Below, piece after piece: positions 54,219 to 62,603 of a stretch of 64,000 nucleotides of DNA. The stretch's first letter is position 1, and each line of letters begins with the position of its first letter. The stretch is from Paracoccaceae bacterium (GTDB taxonomy: Bacteria > Pseudomonadota > Alphaproteobacteria > Rhodobacterales > Rhodobacteraceae): contig JASMHC010000015.1 in the NCBI GenBank assembly GCA_030750975.1, positions 496,001 to 560,000 of the forward strand. The letters run 5' to 3'. A model generated the notes under the pieces. That model searched no databases, was not told the DNA's origin, and saw only the letters and a list, made by a program, of their open reading frames with translations. The position numbers were made by a program, and so were the translations under genes.

Positions 54219-55967
54219 TTACTCTTCCTCGAAGGGATCCCATTCGTCTTCGACCTCGGCCAAGGCGTCGGACCGGGCCGCCGCTTCGATTTCACGGGCC
54301 GATTTGATCTGGGTGATCGTCGCTTTGGGAAAGGCCGCCATCACCGCCTGCACAAGGGGGTGTTTCTGCGCTTGCGCTTTCAGTGCCAGACCTTCGGCGT
54401 CGCGCTGTTCGGCAATGGTTTCGCCGCCGCCTTCGTTGACCAGCGTCACGGCCCAGCGCGCCCCTGTCCAGGATTGCAGACGCCCGCCCAGGCGCTGGGC
54501 CAGATCGTCGGGGGCTTGCGGGGCGGGGACGAATTCGATCCGGCCGGGCTGGTAATTGGCCAGCCTGACGCCGGTTTCCACGTCGATCAGCAGCTTGGCG
54601 TCGCGATGCATGCGGATCAGATCGACCACATGGTCAAAGCTTGGGTATTGGGCAAGGGCCGCCACGCTGTCCTGCGCCAAGGCGGCGGTTGGGGCGCCGT
54701 GGGTCGGGCCGCTTGGGGCCATCGTGGCGCCGATCGCTGTGGTGCCGCCACCCGTCGGGGCAGGTCGGCCTCTGCCAGAGGGCGGCGGGCCGGGCGGGGT
54801 GGGCTGGCTTTGCAGCTTTTTCAACAGCTCTTCGGGCGAGGGCAGATCGGCCACATGGGTCAGGCGGATCACCGCCATTTCCGCCGCCATCATGGCGTTG
54901 GGGGCGGACGACACCTCGTCCAGTGCTTTCAGCAGCATCTGCCACATGCGGGTCAGCACCCGCATCGGTAGCTCTGCGGCCATCTTTTGGCCCCGCGCCC
55001 GTTCGTCCGGGTTGACCGTCGGATCGTCGGCCGCATCCGGGGTGATTTTCACCACGCTGATCCAATGGGTGATCTCGGCCAGATCGCGCAGCACGGCCAG
55101 GGGATCGGCCCCGTCGGCATATTGGGCGGAAAGCTCGTTCAGCGCCGCCGCCGCGTCGCCGCGCATGATCATGTCGATCAGATCAAGCACGCGGCCCCGA
55201 TCGGCCAGCCCCAGCATGGCGCGAACCTGATCGGCGGTGGTTTCGCCCGCACCATGGCTGATCGCCTGATCCAGAAGCGATTGCGCATCACGGGCCGAGC
55301 CTTCGGCGGCGCGGGTGATCAGCGCCAGCGCGTCACCGGTGATTTGCGCGCCCTCATTTTCGGAAATCCGGCGCAGCATGGCGATCATGTCTTCGGGCTC
55401 GATCCGGCGCAGATCAAAGCGCTGGCAGCGCGACAGAACCGTCACCGGAACCTTGCGGATTTCGGTGGTGGCGAAGATGAATTTTACATGGGCGGGCGGT
55501 TCTTCCAGCGTTTTGAGCAGCGCATTGAAAGCGCTGGTCGACAGCATGTGAACCTCGTCGATGATGTAGATCTTGTAGCGGGCCGAGGCGGCGCGGTAGT
55601 GCACGCTGTCGATGATCTCGCGGATGTCGCCGACACCGGTGCGGGATGCGGCGTCCATCTCCATCACGTCCACATGGCGGCCTTCCATGATCGCCACGCA
55701 ATGTTCGCATTTGCCGCAAGGTTCGGTTGTCGGGCCGCCGGTGCCGTCCTCGCCAATGCAGTTCATTCCCTTGGCGATGATCCGTGCGGTGGTGGTTTTG
55801 CCGACGCCCCTGATCCCGGTCATCACGAAGGCTTGCGCGATGCGGTCGGCTTCGAAAGCGTTTTTCAGCGTGCGCACCATCGCATCCTGCCCGACCAGAT
55901 CGGCAAAGGTCTCGGGCCGGTATTTGCGGGCGAGAACCTGATATTTCGGGGTTTGGTCTTCGGTCAT
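54219..55967 (-). CDS. dnaX: DNA polymerase III subunit gamma/tau
   Basis: A 582-residue clamp loader ATPase. Walker A MTGIRGVGKTTTARIIAKGM near residue 46, four-Cys zinc CGKCEHC, Walker B IIDEVHML, sensor LSRCQRF, then domain III and a C-terminal polymerase-binding region (residues 380-582) interrupted by a Pro/Gly-rich linker PTPPGPPPSGRGRPAPTG. I see no A-rich slippery site, so gamma is not obviously made by frameshift. GATAAGGGCG precedes the ATG weakly. Confidence 0.95.
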   Translation of the reverse strand: MTEDQTPKYQVLARKYRPETFADLVGQDAMVRTLKNAFEADRIAQAFVMTGIRGVGKTTTARIIAKGMNCIGEDGTGGPTTEPCGKCEHCVAIMEGRHVDVMEMDAASRTGVGDIREIIDSVHYRAASARYKIYIIDEVHMLSTSAFNALLKTLEEPPAHVKFIFATTEIRKVPVTVLSRCQRFDLRRIEPEDMIAMLRRISENEGAQITGDALALITRAAEGSARDAQSLLDQAISHGAGETTADQVRAMLGLADRGRVLDLIDMIMRGDAAAALNELSAQYADGADPLAVLRDLAEITHWISVVKITPDAADDPTVNPDERARGQKMAAELPMRVLTRMWQMLLKALDEVSSAPNAMMAAEMAVIRLTHVADLPSPEELLKKLQSQPTPPGPPPSGRGRPAPTGGGTTAIGATMAPSGPTHGAPTAALAQDSVAALAQYPSFDHVVDLIRMHRDAKLLIDVETGVRLANYQPGRIEFVPAPQAPDDLAQRLGGRLQSWTGARWAVTLVNEGGGETIAEQRDAEGLALKAQAQKHPLVQAVMAAFPKATITQIKSAREIEAAARSDALAEVEDEWDPFEEE

Positions 55968-56292
55968 AAGGGCGATCCGCTGAGAGTGGTCGGGCCGAGA
56001 CTAAGCGAGGGGGGGCAAGAGGTCTAGTCACCTGCGGCTGAAATACGCGGGGCTATGGTTCCGCAACCGGATCGCTTGCGATCCGGTTCGCGCCCGACCC
56101 CGCCCCCCCGGGGCGGGCGCGAATTGTTTCAAGGTATTGCCAAGCCAGGAGCGCATTTCGTTTGGCTGTTGTTTCGCAAGCCGGTAAGGCCCACCCCCGA
56201 GGTCGGGCGCGAACCTGCGATTCAACTTGACCAAAAGGGTGACAGCCATGGCTTAAGTCGCCATGATCGCACTGTCACGAATGGAGGGTCGC
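55968..56292. other. Non-coding region between dnaX and the aldolase gene
   Basis: 325 bases, with no coding frame I support. It holds a perfect 10-bp hairpin AACCGGATCG/CGATCCGGTT (56065-56088) and the P3 nested-hairpin element (56085-56215). A degenerate ATTTCAG-type tail related to copies 1-3 may lie at 56035-56048 on the minus strand. The aldolase ribosome site GGAGGG is at 56283-56288. Confidence 0.5.
56085..56215 (-). repeat. Nested-hairpin intergenic element, copy P3 (enlarged apex)
   Basis: A perfect 15-bp outer stem (GGTTCGCGCCCGACC at 56085-56099 with 56201-56215) encloses an inner GGGGTGGGC/GCCCGCCCC stem with the same G-T wobble as in P1 and P2. The inner loop is about 80 bases long and carries its own GCCAA/TTGGC hairpin. 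Confidence 0.5.
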
Positions 56293-57039
56293 ATGAACAA
56301 CACCATTTCGGCCGAAGAATGGCAGGTCCGCTGCGATCTGGCCGCCTGTTACCGTTTGTTTGTCAAGCTGGGTTGGACCGATCTGATCTTCACCCATCTT
56401 TCCGCCCGCGTTCCCGGCCAACCGGACCAGTATCTGATGAACCCCTACGGGCTTTTGTTCAACGAGATCACGCCGCAGAACCTGATCAAGGTGGACTTTG
56501 ACGGCAATGTTCTGGCCGGAGATTATCCCTACAACAGTGCAGGGCATGAAATTCACACGGCAATCCTGAAGGCGCGACCGGATGTGAACGTGGCCCTGCA
56601 CAGCCATACCCGCGCAGGGGCGGCGGTGTCGGCGATGGGGGAAGGGGTGCTGCCCCTGTCTCAGCACGCGATGGAGATCATGGACCTGCTTTGCTATCAC
56701 GATTACACCTACGCGCCCGATAGCGATCTGGAATGTGAAAAGCTGGCGGCGGATATGGGCGACAAGTGGCTGATGGTGATGCACAATCACGGGCTTCTGG
56801 CTGCCGGGCGAACCGTGGCCGAGGCGTTTTATTACCTCTACATGCTGGAATCAGCCTGCAAAATCCAACTCGATGTCCTAAGTGCCAGTGCCAAGCCGGT
56901 GCTGCCGGACCCCAAGGCCGTTGCGTCATTGACCCGCCACACCGCGATGTCACCGGACGGGCCGCATGGCTATACGAAAGAAACCTGGGCCGCGATGCTG
57001 CGTTGGCTAAGGCAGGACGGGGTGGACTGGGCTGTTTGA
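56293..57039 (+). CDS. Class II aldolase/adducin family protein
   Basis: A 248-residue metal-dependent aldolase-fold protein. It has RCDLAACYRLFVKLGWTDLIFTHLSAR, LHSHTRAGAAVSAM with metal histidines, LPLSQHAMEIMD and LMVMHNHGLLAAGRTVAEAFYYLYMLE. The true fuculose-phosphate aldolase Glu may be absent, so the reaction is uncertain. ATG at 56293 has GGAGGG 5 bases upstream; the frame is open to 56263. Confidence 0.87.
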   Translation: MNNTISAEEWQVRCDLAACYRLFVKLGWTDLIFTHLSARVPGQPDQYLMNPYGLLFNEITPQNLIKVDFDGNVLAGDYPYNSAGHEIHTAILKARPDVNVALHSHTRAGAAVSAMGEGVLPLSQHAMEIMDLLCYHDYTYAPDSDLECEKLAADMGDKWLMVMHNHGLLAAGRTVAEAFYYLYMLESACKIQLDVLSASAKPVLPDPKAVASLTRHTAMSPDGPHGYTKETWAAMLRWLRQDGVDWAV

Positions 57040-57086
57040 CCCTTTGTCAAAGCGGTTTGCCCTGGCTTTTGCGGTGATGCGCGGCG

Positions 57087-57821
57087 TTAATCGCGGGCCT
57101 TTCCGATGGGTGCGCGGCCGGTGTCGGTCAGCAACCAGCAATCGCGCCCTTCGATCACCGCCGCTGCCAGGGGGCGGCCATAACCCGCGCCCGCGTCGAG
57201 ATTGATCCGGTTGCCATAGTGCGTCGGCTGCGGCACCACCGTATGCCCGTGGACCACCAGCCAGGGGTGAGGTTTGCGGTAGTCGTGAAACTCTTCGCGG
57301 ATCCAGACGAGATCCTGTTCTATTTGCCGCTCAAGCGCCACTTCGGGGCGGATACCTGCATGGACAAACAGGCACTCACCCGCCAGATGCGTCAGCGTTA
57401 GCCCATTGATAAAATCGAGATGGCTTTGCGGCACCGCTTGCCGTGCTTCGGCCAGCACCTCGGAATGGCGGCGGCCTTCGCGTACCTCGACCCCGTAGCT
57501 GGCCAGCGTTTCAATCCCGCCGAGACGTTCGTGAAACCAGCTATAGCCGATCAGGAATTGCGCATCGAACAGCATTGGATCGGCAAAGAAATACGCCATC
57601 AGCCGGTCGTGATTGCCCTTCAGAAAGGTCCAGTTCCTGCCTGCGGCGTGCCCATCGATCAGGTGTTGCAACACACCTTTGCTGTCCGGCCCCCGGTCAA
57701 TATAATCGCCCAGAAAGACGATTTTGGCGTCCGGGCCGCCATCCGCCTCGATCAGGTCAAGCGCATGGGCCAGTTTGTCGGCGTGGCCATGAATATCGGG
57801 GATGACATAAAGCGGCTGCAT
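57087..57821 (-). CDS. Calcineurin-like metallophosphoesterase
   Basis: A 244-residue phosphoesterase resembling PrpA/ApaH-type Ser/Thr phosphatases. Metal-binding motifs are YVIPDIHGHADKL, VFLGDYIDRGPDS, FLKGNHDRLMA and VVHGHTVV. Its substrate (protein or nucleoside tetraphosphate) is not evident. No signal peptide. Lone gene between the aldolase and the DMSP lyase candidate, transcribed with the latter perhaps. Confidence 0.9.
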   Translation of the reverse strand: MQPLYVIPDIHGHADKLAHALDLIEADGGPDAKIVFLGDYIDRGPDSKGVLQHLIDGHAAGRNWTFLKGNHDRLMAYFFADPMLFDAQFLIGYSWFHERLGGIETLASYGVEVREGRRHSEVLAEARQAVPQSHLDFINGLTLTHLAGECLFVHAGIRPEVALERQIEQDLVWIREEFHDYRKPHPWLVVHGHTVVPQPTHYGNRINLDAGAGYGRPLAAAVIEGRDCWLLTDTGRAPIGKARD

Positions 57822-57862
57822 GTCTGCGGTGTTAGCGCAGGCGGCACGGAGGGGAAAGCGGC

Positions 57863-58465
57863 TTATGCAGCGAATGCATCGGTGCCGTGATGCACCCGAT
57901 AGCTTTCGGTGCCGATATCACCCGACCAGCGCCAAAGCGCGACAACGCCCTGATCGCCGGTCTGGCAGGCATGGGGCAGGTATGTCGAGTGATGCACCGA
58001 ATGGCCGGCGGTCAATTCCTTCTGCGCGTCTCCGGCGGTCCAATAGGCCCGCCCCGCGATGATCACATAGGTTTCGGCAGCGGCGTGCGAATGCAGTCCA
58101 TAGCGGGTGTTCGGCCGCTGATAATACAGCCCGGCCCGCAGGTCGGGGCTGAAAAGCGGCGCGTCCGGTCCCATCAGGTTAAGCACCGAATAAAGCGCAT
58201 TGTCGGCGGCCGAGACCTGATCCGCGACAGGGTTGACACCCCAGGGCAGCATGTCATGCGCGGCAAGTGCTGCCTGCGCCACGGCCAGGGGCGAGGCAGA
58301 TAAAAGGCCACGGATCGCGGCGCAATCGGCCCTGTCCGCAGATCGCGTGAATTCGGGGCTGGCAAAACGGGCCAGTTGATCGGCGGTCTGTTGTGCGCAA
58401 TCGCGCGGCTCTTGGCGGAACACGGCGGCCATTTCGGCCAGAAACGCAAGGACAGGGTCGTGCAT
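57863..58465 (-). CDS. Dimethylsulfoniopropionate lyase candidate (DddL/DddQ-type cupin)
   Basis: A 200-residue cupin protein close in length to DddQ. The metal-binding pattern of this family is present: TRYGLHSHAAAETYVI with His125, His127, Glu131 and Tyr133, then TYLPHACQTGD with His165. DddQ/DddL/DddW cleave DMSP to dimethyl sulfide and acrylate. It has no adjoining DMSP genes (no dmdA, dddP or acrylate enzymes), so the role is inferred from the motif and the organism type. AGGTTCCG with GGGAGG lies before the ATG; a longer frame is open to 59011 and is rejected. Confidence 0.75.
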   Translation of the reverse strand: MHDPVLAFLAEMAAVFRQEPRDCAQQTADQLARFASPEFTRSADRADCAAIRGLLSASPLAVAQAALAAHDMLPWGVNPVADQVSAADNALYSVLNLMGPDAPLFSPDLRAGLYYQRPNTRYGLHSHAAAETYVIIAGRAYWTAGDAQKELTAGHSVHHSTYLPHACQTGDQGVVALWRWSGDIGTESYRVHHGTDAFAA

Positions 58466-58604
58466 CGGAACCTCCCAAAACGGATGCAGGACAACAATGG
58501 GTCGAGCCTTACGGGATTCGACTTTGCGGCGGTTTTCCAACGGCGACCCGCGATGGGTCGTTTTCAAAGGGTCTGTTTGCGGCAGAATGTCGGAAATTGG
58601 CGGT

Positions 58605-58647
58605 GAAAAATGCAACAGCGCCGCCCGGAAATACCGGACGGCGCTGT
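58605..58647 (-). terminator. Intrinsic terminator of serA
   Basis: A 14-bp stem with a single G-T pair, ACAGCGCCGTCCGG / CCGGGCGGCGCTGT, with loop TATTT (58615-58647 on the plus strand), ends with ATTTTT on the minus strand. It is 23 bases after serA. Confidence 0.9.
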
Positions 58648-58670
58648 CGGTTTGATTTGCGGCTGTGTGA

Positions 58671-60269
58671 TCAGGCCACGTCAAACTCAAGCGGTTTGAT
58701 CTGGCGGAACAGCCCGGTTTCGGCCAGCTTGGCGCGGGCCTCGGCCGGGACCTGTTCGTCAACATAAAGCAGCGCGATAGCCTCGCCCCCGGCTTCCGAG
58801 CGCCCAAGGGTAAAGTTCGCGATGTTGACGTTGTTCTGACCCATGGTCTGACCCAGAGCACCGATGATGCCCGGCACGTCTTCGTTGGTGGTGTAAAGCA
58901 TGTGCTGGCCAACCTCGGCGTCGATATTGATGCCCTTGATCTGGATAAAGCGCGGCTTGCCGTCGCTGAACACGGTTCCTGCGATTGACCGCTCGCGCAC
59001 GTCGGAAACAACGGTCACTTTGATATATCCGTCAAAGGTGCCCGACTTGTCCTGATTTGTGGTCGAAATCTGGATGCCGCGATCCTTGGCGAAAACCGGG
59101 GCCGAAACCATGTTCACGTCGCTGCTGACGCGCTTCATGATGCCCGCGATCACCGCACAGTTCAGCGCTTCGAGGTTCATGTCGGCGGCAACCCCGTCGT
59201 AAAGGATGTTGATGGCCTTGATCGGCTCGTCCGTCATCTGACCGGTGAAATTGCCAAGATGGCCCGCCAGTTCGATCCATGGCCCCATGACCTTGGCTTC
59301 TTCCGCCGTGACCGACGGCATGTTCAGCGCGTTCTGAACCGCACCGGTCAGCAGGTAATCCGACATCTGTTCGGCCACTTGCAGGGCCACGTTTTCCTGT
59401 GCTTCGGTCGTCGCCGCGCCAAGGTGCGGTGTGCAGACCACGTTGGGCAGGTTGAACAGAGGGTTCTCTTTTGCAGGTTCAACCGCGAAGACGTCGAACG
59501 CTGCACCGGCCACGTGACCCGATTTCAACAGATCGGCCAGCGCCTCTTCATCCACCAGACCGCCACGGGCGCAGTTGATGATACGCACGCCTTTCTTGGT
59601 TTTCTCAAGGTTCTCGCGGCTGAGGATGTTTTTGGTCGCGTCCAGCAAGGGCACGTGCAGCGTGATGAAATCCGCGCGTTTCAGCAGTTCGTCCAGATCA
59701 ACCTTTTCGATCTGCATCTTGTCCGCCTTTTCCTCGGTCAGGAACGGGTCATAGGCGATCACTTTCATCTTCAGCCCGCGGGCGCGGTCGCAAACGATGC
59801 CGCCGATATTGCCTGCGCCGATGACACCAAGGGTCTTGCCGGTCAGTTCAACCCCCATGAATTTCGACTTTTCCCATTTGCCCGCATGGGTCGAGGCGCT
59901 GGCCTCGGGGATTTGCCGCGCAACAGCGAACATCATCGCAATCGCGTGTTCGGCGGTGGTGATCATGTTGCCGAACGGGGTGTTCATGACGATCACGCCC
60001 TTTTGGCTGGCGGCGTCTTTGTCGACATTGTCGGTGCCGATGCCGGCGCGGCCAACGACCTTGAGGTTTGTCGCCGCCTCAAGAATGGTCGGCGTGACTT
60101 TGGTGGCCGAGCGGATGGCAAGGCCGTCATACTGGCCGATCACCTCGGCGAGTTTTTCCTTGTCCTTGCCAAGGTCGGGCATGAAATCAACATCGATGCC
60201 GCGATCACGGAAGATCTGCACGGCGGTTTCGGAAAGTTTGTCGGATACGAGAACTTTTGGGGCGGCCAT
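58671..60269 (-). CDS. serA: D-3-phosphoglycerate dehydrogenase
   Basis: A 532-residue type I (long) SerA. The NAD loop is GKTLGVIGAGNIGGIVCDRARG near residue 140, catalytic Arg-Glu-His residues are in NCARGGLVDEEAL and TPHLGAATTEAQENVA. An allosteric intervening region follows, then a C-terminal ACT domain (VPGIIGALGQTMGQNNVNIA). It makes 3-phosphohydroxypyruvate in serine synthesis. The ATG at 60269 has AAAGGACC upstream. serC is upstream on the same strand, separated by a long inverted repeat. Confidence 0.97.
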   Translation of the reverse strand: MAAPKVLVSDKLSETAVQIFRDRGIDVDFMPDLGKDKEKLAEVIGQYDGLAIRSATKVTPTILEAATNLKVVGRAGIGTDNVDKDAASQKGVIVMNTPFGNMITTAEHAIAMMFAVARQIPEASASTHAGKWEKSKFMGVELTGKTLGVIGAGNIGGIVCDRARGLKMKVIAYDPFLTEEKADKMQIEKVDLDELLKRADFITLHVPLLDATKNILSRENLEKTKKGVRIINCARGGLVDEEALADLLKSGHVAGAAFDVFAVEPAKENPLFNLPNVVCTPHLGAATTEAQENVALQVAEQMSDYLLTGAVQNALNMPSVTAEEAKVMGPWIELAGHLGNFTGQMTDEPIKAINILYDGVAADMNLEALNCAVIAGIMKRVSSDVNMVSAPVFAKDRGIQISTTNQDKSGTFDGYIKVTVVSDVRERSIAGTVFSDGKPRFIQIKGINIDAEVGQHMLYTTNEDVPGIIGALGQTMGQNNVNIANFTLGRSEAGGEAIALLYVDEQVPAEARAKLAETGLFRQIKPLEFDVA

Positions 60270-60293
60270 TTTCGGTGGTCCTTTTTTGTCGGG

Positions 60294-60357
60294 AGATGGG
60301 TGCAAAGCACCCATCCTACAATTGGGGTGGAGTAGGATGGGTGCTTTGCACCCATCT
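60294..60357. repeat. Perfect 26-bp inverted repeat between serC and serA
   Basis: Arms at 60294-60319 and 60332-60357 are exact complements, loop AATTGGGGTGGA. Each arm contains its own GATGGGTGC/GCACCCATC palindrome. There is no T-run. It resembles a REP- or MITE-like element inserted in an operon gap. Confidence 0.7.
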
Positions 60358-60361
60358 GTTA

Positions 60362-61507
60362 TTAAGCTTGCGCTGCAATCTCGGCTTCAAACGCCCATGC
60401 CAGCCAAGGCAACATGGTCTCAATGTCCGAGGTCTCGACCGTGCCGCCACACCAGATCCGTAGACCGGCAGGGGCATCGCGATAGGCACCAATGTCCAGC
60501 GCGACGTTTTCGGCCTCAAGCCGCTTGGCCACCGCTTTCGCGAAGGCCGCGCCGTCCTGAATACGCGCATCGGTGAATTTCAGGCAAACGCTGGTGTTCG
60601 AGCGGGTCGCCTCATCCTCGGCCAGGTTGGCGATCCAGTCGTTTGCATCGCAGAAATCAAACACCGCTTGCGCATTTGCATTCGCGCGGGCCTGCAAGCC
60701 TGCCAGACCACCAACCGAGCGTGCCCAATCGAGTGCGACGAGGTAATCCTCGACCGCCAGCATCGACGGGGTGTTGATGGTGGCGCCGGTGAAGATGCCA
60801 TCGATCAGCTTGCCGCCTTTGGTCATGCGGAAAATCTTCGGCAGCGGCCATGCGGGGGTGTAGGTTTCAAGGCGCTCAACCGCGCGGGGGCTTAGGATGA
60901 TCACCCCATGGGCCGCTTCACCGCCCAGAACCTTCTGCCACGAGAAGGTTGTGACATCCAGCTTGTCCCAAGGCAGGTCCATCGCGAAGGCGGCGCTGGT
61001 CGCGTCGCAGATCGTCAGACCTTCGCGGTCGTCGGCGATCCAGTCGCCGTTGGGGACGCGAACGCCCGAGGTGGTGCCGTTCCAGGTGAACACGACGTCA
61101 TTGTTGAAATCCACCGAATCCAGATCAACGATCTGACCGTAATCCGCCGTCTTGACGGTGGCCTCGATCTTCAACTGCTTGATCACATCCGTGACCCAGC
61201 CAGAGCCGAAGGATTCCCAAGCCAGCATCTCAACGCCACGGGCGCCAAGCAGGCTCCAAAGGGCCATTTCAACTGCGCCGGTATCCGACGCAGGCACGAT
61301 GCCGATTTTGTAATCCGCAGGGATGCCCAGCACCTCGCGGGTGCCTTCGATCGCGTCTTTCAGCTTGGTCTTTCCAACGGCTGCGCGGTGCGACCGGCCC
61401 AAAGCGGCGTCCGACAAAAGGTTCAGATCAAAGGTGGGGATTTTGGCACAGGGGCCAGAAGAAAAACGCGGGTTAGCCGGCCGCGTTGCCGGTTGTTCAA
61501 TAGCCAT
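60362..61507 (-). CDS. serC: Phosphoserine aminotransferase
   Basis: A 381-residue PLP enzyme converting 3-phosphohydroxypyruvate to phosphoserine. [11 protein letters not shown] and [18 protein letters not shown] are the N-terminal signature of the alphaproteobacterial type, [14 protein letters not shown] and the PLP lysine in [15 protein letters not shown] near residue 195 complete it. It heads a serC-serA unit. A serC leader-like RNA is upstream. Confidence 0.95.
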   Translation of the reverse strand: MAIEQPATRPANPRFSSGPCAKIPTFDLNLLSDAALGRSHRAAVGKTKLKDAIEGTREVLGIPADYKIGIVPASDTGAVEMALWSLLGARGVEMLAWESFGSGWVTDVIKQLKIEATVKTADYGQIVDLDSVDFNNDVVFTWNGTTSGVRVPNGDWIADDREGLTICDATSAAFAMDLPWDKLDVTTFSWQKVLGGEAAHGVIILSPRAVERLETYTPAWPLPKIFRMTKGGKLIDGIFTGATINTPSMLAVEDYLVALDWARSVGGLAGLQARANANAQAVFDFCDANDWIANLAEDEATRSNTSVCLKFTDARIQDGAAFAKAVAKRLEAENVALDIGAYRDAPAGLRIWCGGTVETSDIETMLPWLAWAFEAEIAAQA

Positions 61508-61560
61508 TACTGCTACCCTTCCAGATAAGCGCCTCTCGTTGGGGAGAGGTGTCCCACGGA
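61508..61560 (-). ncRNA. serC leader RNA motif (candidate)
   Basis: The minus-strand leader immediately ahead of serC reads GTGGGACACCTCTCC, then ACGAGAGGCGCTTATCTGG and AAGGGTAGCAGTA up to the ATG. The CCTCTC/GAGAGG hairpin (61532-61537 with 61544-61549) and the downstream GGCGCTTATCTGGAAGGGTA fit my memory of the serC motif described upstream of serC in alphaproteobacteria. Exact match to the published consensus is not verified. It overlaps the ribosome site region, so it could regulate translation. Confidence 0.65.
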
Positions 61561-61663
61561 CGCAAATACGGGCAGATCGGGGGTTTCACAACAGGGTAAT
61601 TGCGGCTATGCGGCGCTTGAGGTCTCAAACACGACGGCCGCTGACGCTTATCGGAAACACACC

Positions 61664-62539
61664 ATGTTTGTTGCAACGCTTTTGTCCCATCCGCAAAATC
61701 CGGTCGTATCGACGGCCTTGGTCGAAAATCTTCGTAATGCCTGGGGCGGGGGCGCGGCGCGGTGGTTATCTCGGGATGAAGCGGCGGAATTCGCGCTTGA
61801 GAGTTTGCCCTCGAATCAATGGGAAGTCTGGGCCGATCTGCAACAAATGGGCGTCGATCTGGTGGTTCAACCGGCCGAGGGCCGACGCAAGAAGATGCTG
61901 CTGGCCGATATGGACAGCACGATGATCCAGCAGGAATGCATTGACGAATTGGCCGATGAGGCCGGTGTTGGGGATCGCGTGAAAGAGATCACCGCCAAGG
62001 CGATGAATGGCGAGCTGGATTTCGAAGGTGCCCTGACCGAACGGGTCGGTCTGCTGGCCGGTCTGCCGGAAAGCGTGATCGGCAAGGTTCTGGCCGAGCG
62101 CATCACCCTGATGCCCGGTGGCAAGGCGCTTTTGGCCACGATGAAGGCGAACGGGGCCTATGCGGCGCTGGTTTCGGGCGGGTTCACGGCGTTCACCTCG
62201 AAAATTGCCGCTGATTTGGGGTTTGACGAAAACCGCGCCAACACGCTTTTGGTTGAAGATGGCAAACTGACCGGCAAGCCGGGCCTGCCGATCCTGGGCC
62301 GTGCGGCCAAGGTGCAGGCGCTGGAAGAGATCACGGCGCGGCTCGGGATCGCCGAGGCTGACGTGATTGCCGTTGGTGACGGGGCCAATGATCTGGGCAT
62401 GCTGAAACGCGCGGGCTTTGGCGTTGCACTGCACGCGAAACCGTCTGTCGCGGCGGAATGTGACATCCGCATCAACCACGGAGACCTGACGGCACTGCTT
62501 TATGTGCAGGGGTATGAGAAGGCAGAGTTTGTGAGTTAA
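61664..62539 (+). CDS. serB: Phosphoserine phosphatase
   Basis: A 291-residue HAD-family SerB. The DxDxT nucleophile motif is LLADMDSTMIQQECIDELAD near residue 85, motif II is ALVSGGFTAF and motif III is AVGDGANDLGMLKRAGFGVALHAKP. The first 75 residues resemble an ACT-like N-terminal domain. It finishes serine synthesis and is divergent from serC, 156 bases away. All three serine genes are therefore in one 4-kb block. Confidence 0.95.
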   Translation: MFVATLLSHPQNPVVSTALVENLRNAWGGGAARWLSRDEAAEFALESLPSNQWEVWADLQQMGVDLVVQPAEGRRKKMLLADMDSTMIQQECIDELADEAGVGDRVKEITAKAMNGELDFEGALTERVGLLAGLPESVIGKVLAERITLMPGGKALLATMKANGAYAALVSGGFTAFTSKIAADLGFDENRANTLLVEDGKLTGKPGLPILGRAAKVQALEEITARLGIAEADVIAVGDGANDLGMLKRAGFGVALHAKPSVAAECDIRINHGDLTALLYVQGYEKAEFVS

Positions 62540-62603
62540 ACGAAGACGGGGTGTTGCCTATTCAGTTTTTTAACTTCTCGGATTTGAACCTCAAAAGGGG
62601 CTG

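Noticed and set aside
54219-55967. Programmed frameshift in dnaX to make gamma
   Set aside because: No A-rich slippery heptamer is seen; only the full-length product is supported.
55968-56262. Possible signal-recognition-particle RNA near dnaX
   Set aside because: The conserved GGTCAGGTCCGGAAGGAAGCAGCC-type loop is absent on both strands in this gap.
57863-59011. A longer reading of the DMSP lyase frame to 59011
   Set aside because: The extension overlaps serA and its terminator; the GGGAGG site and family length support the 58465 start.
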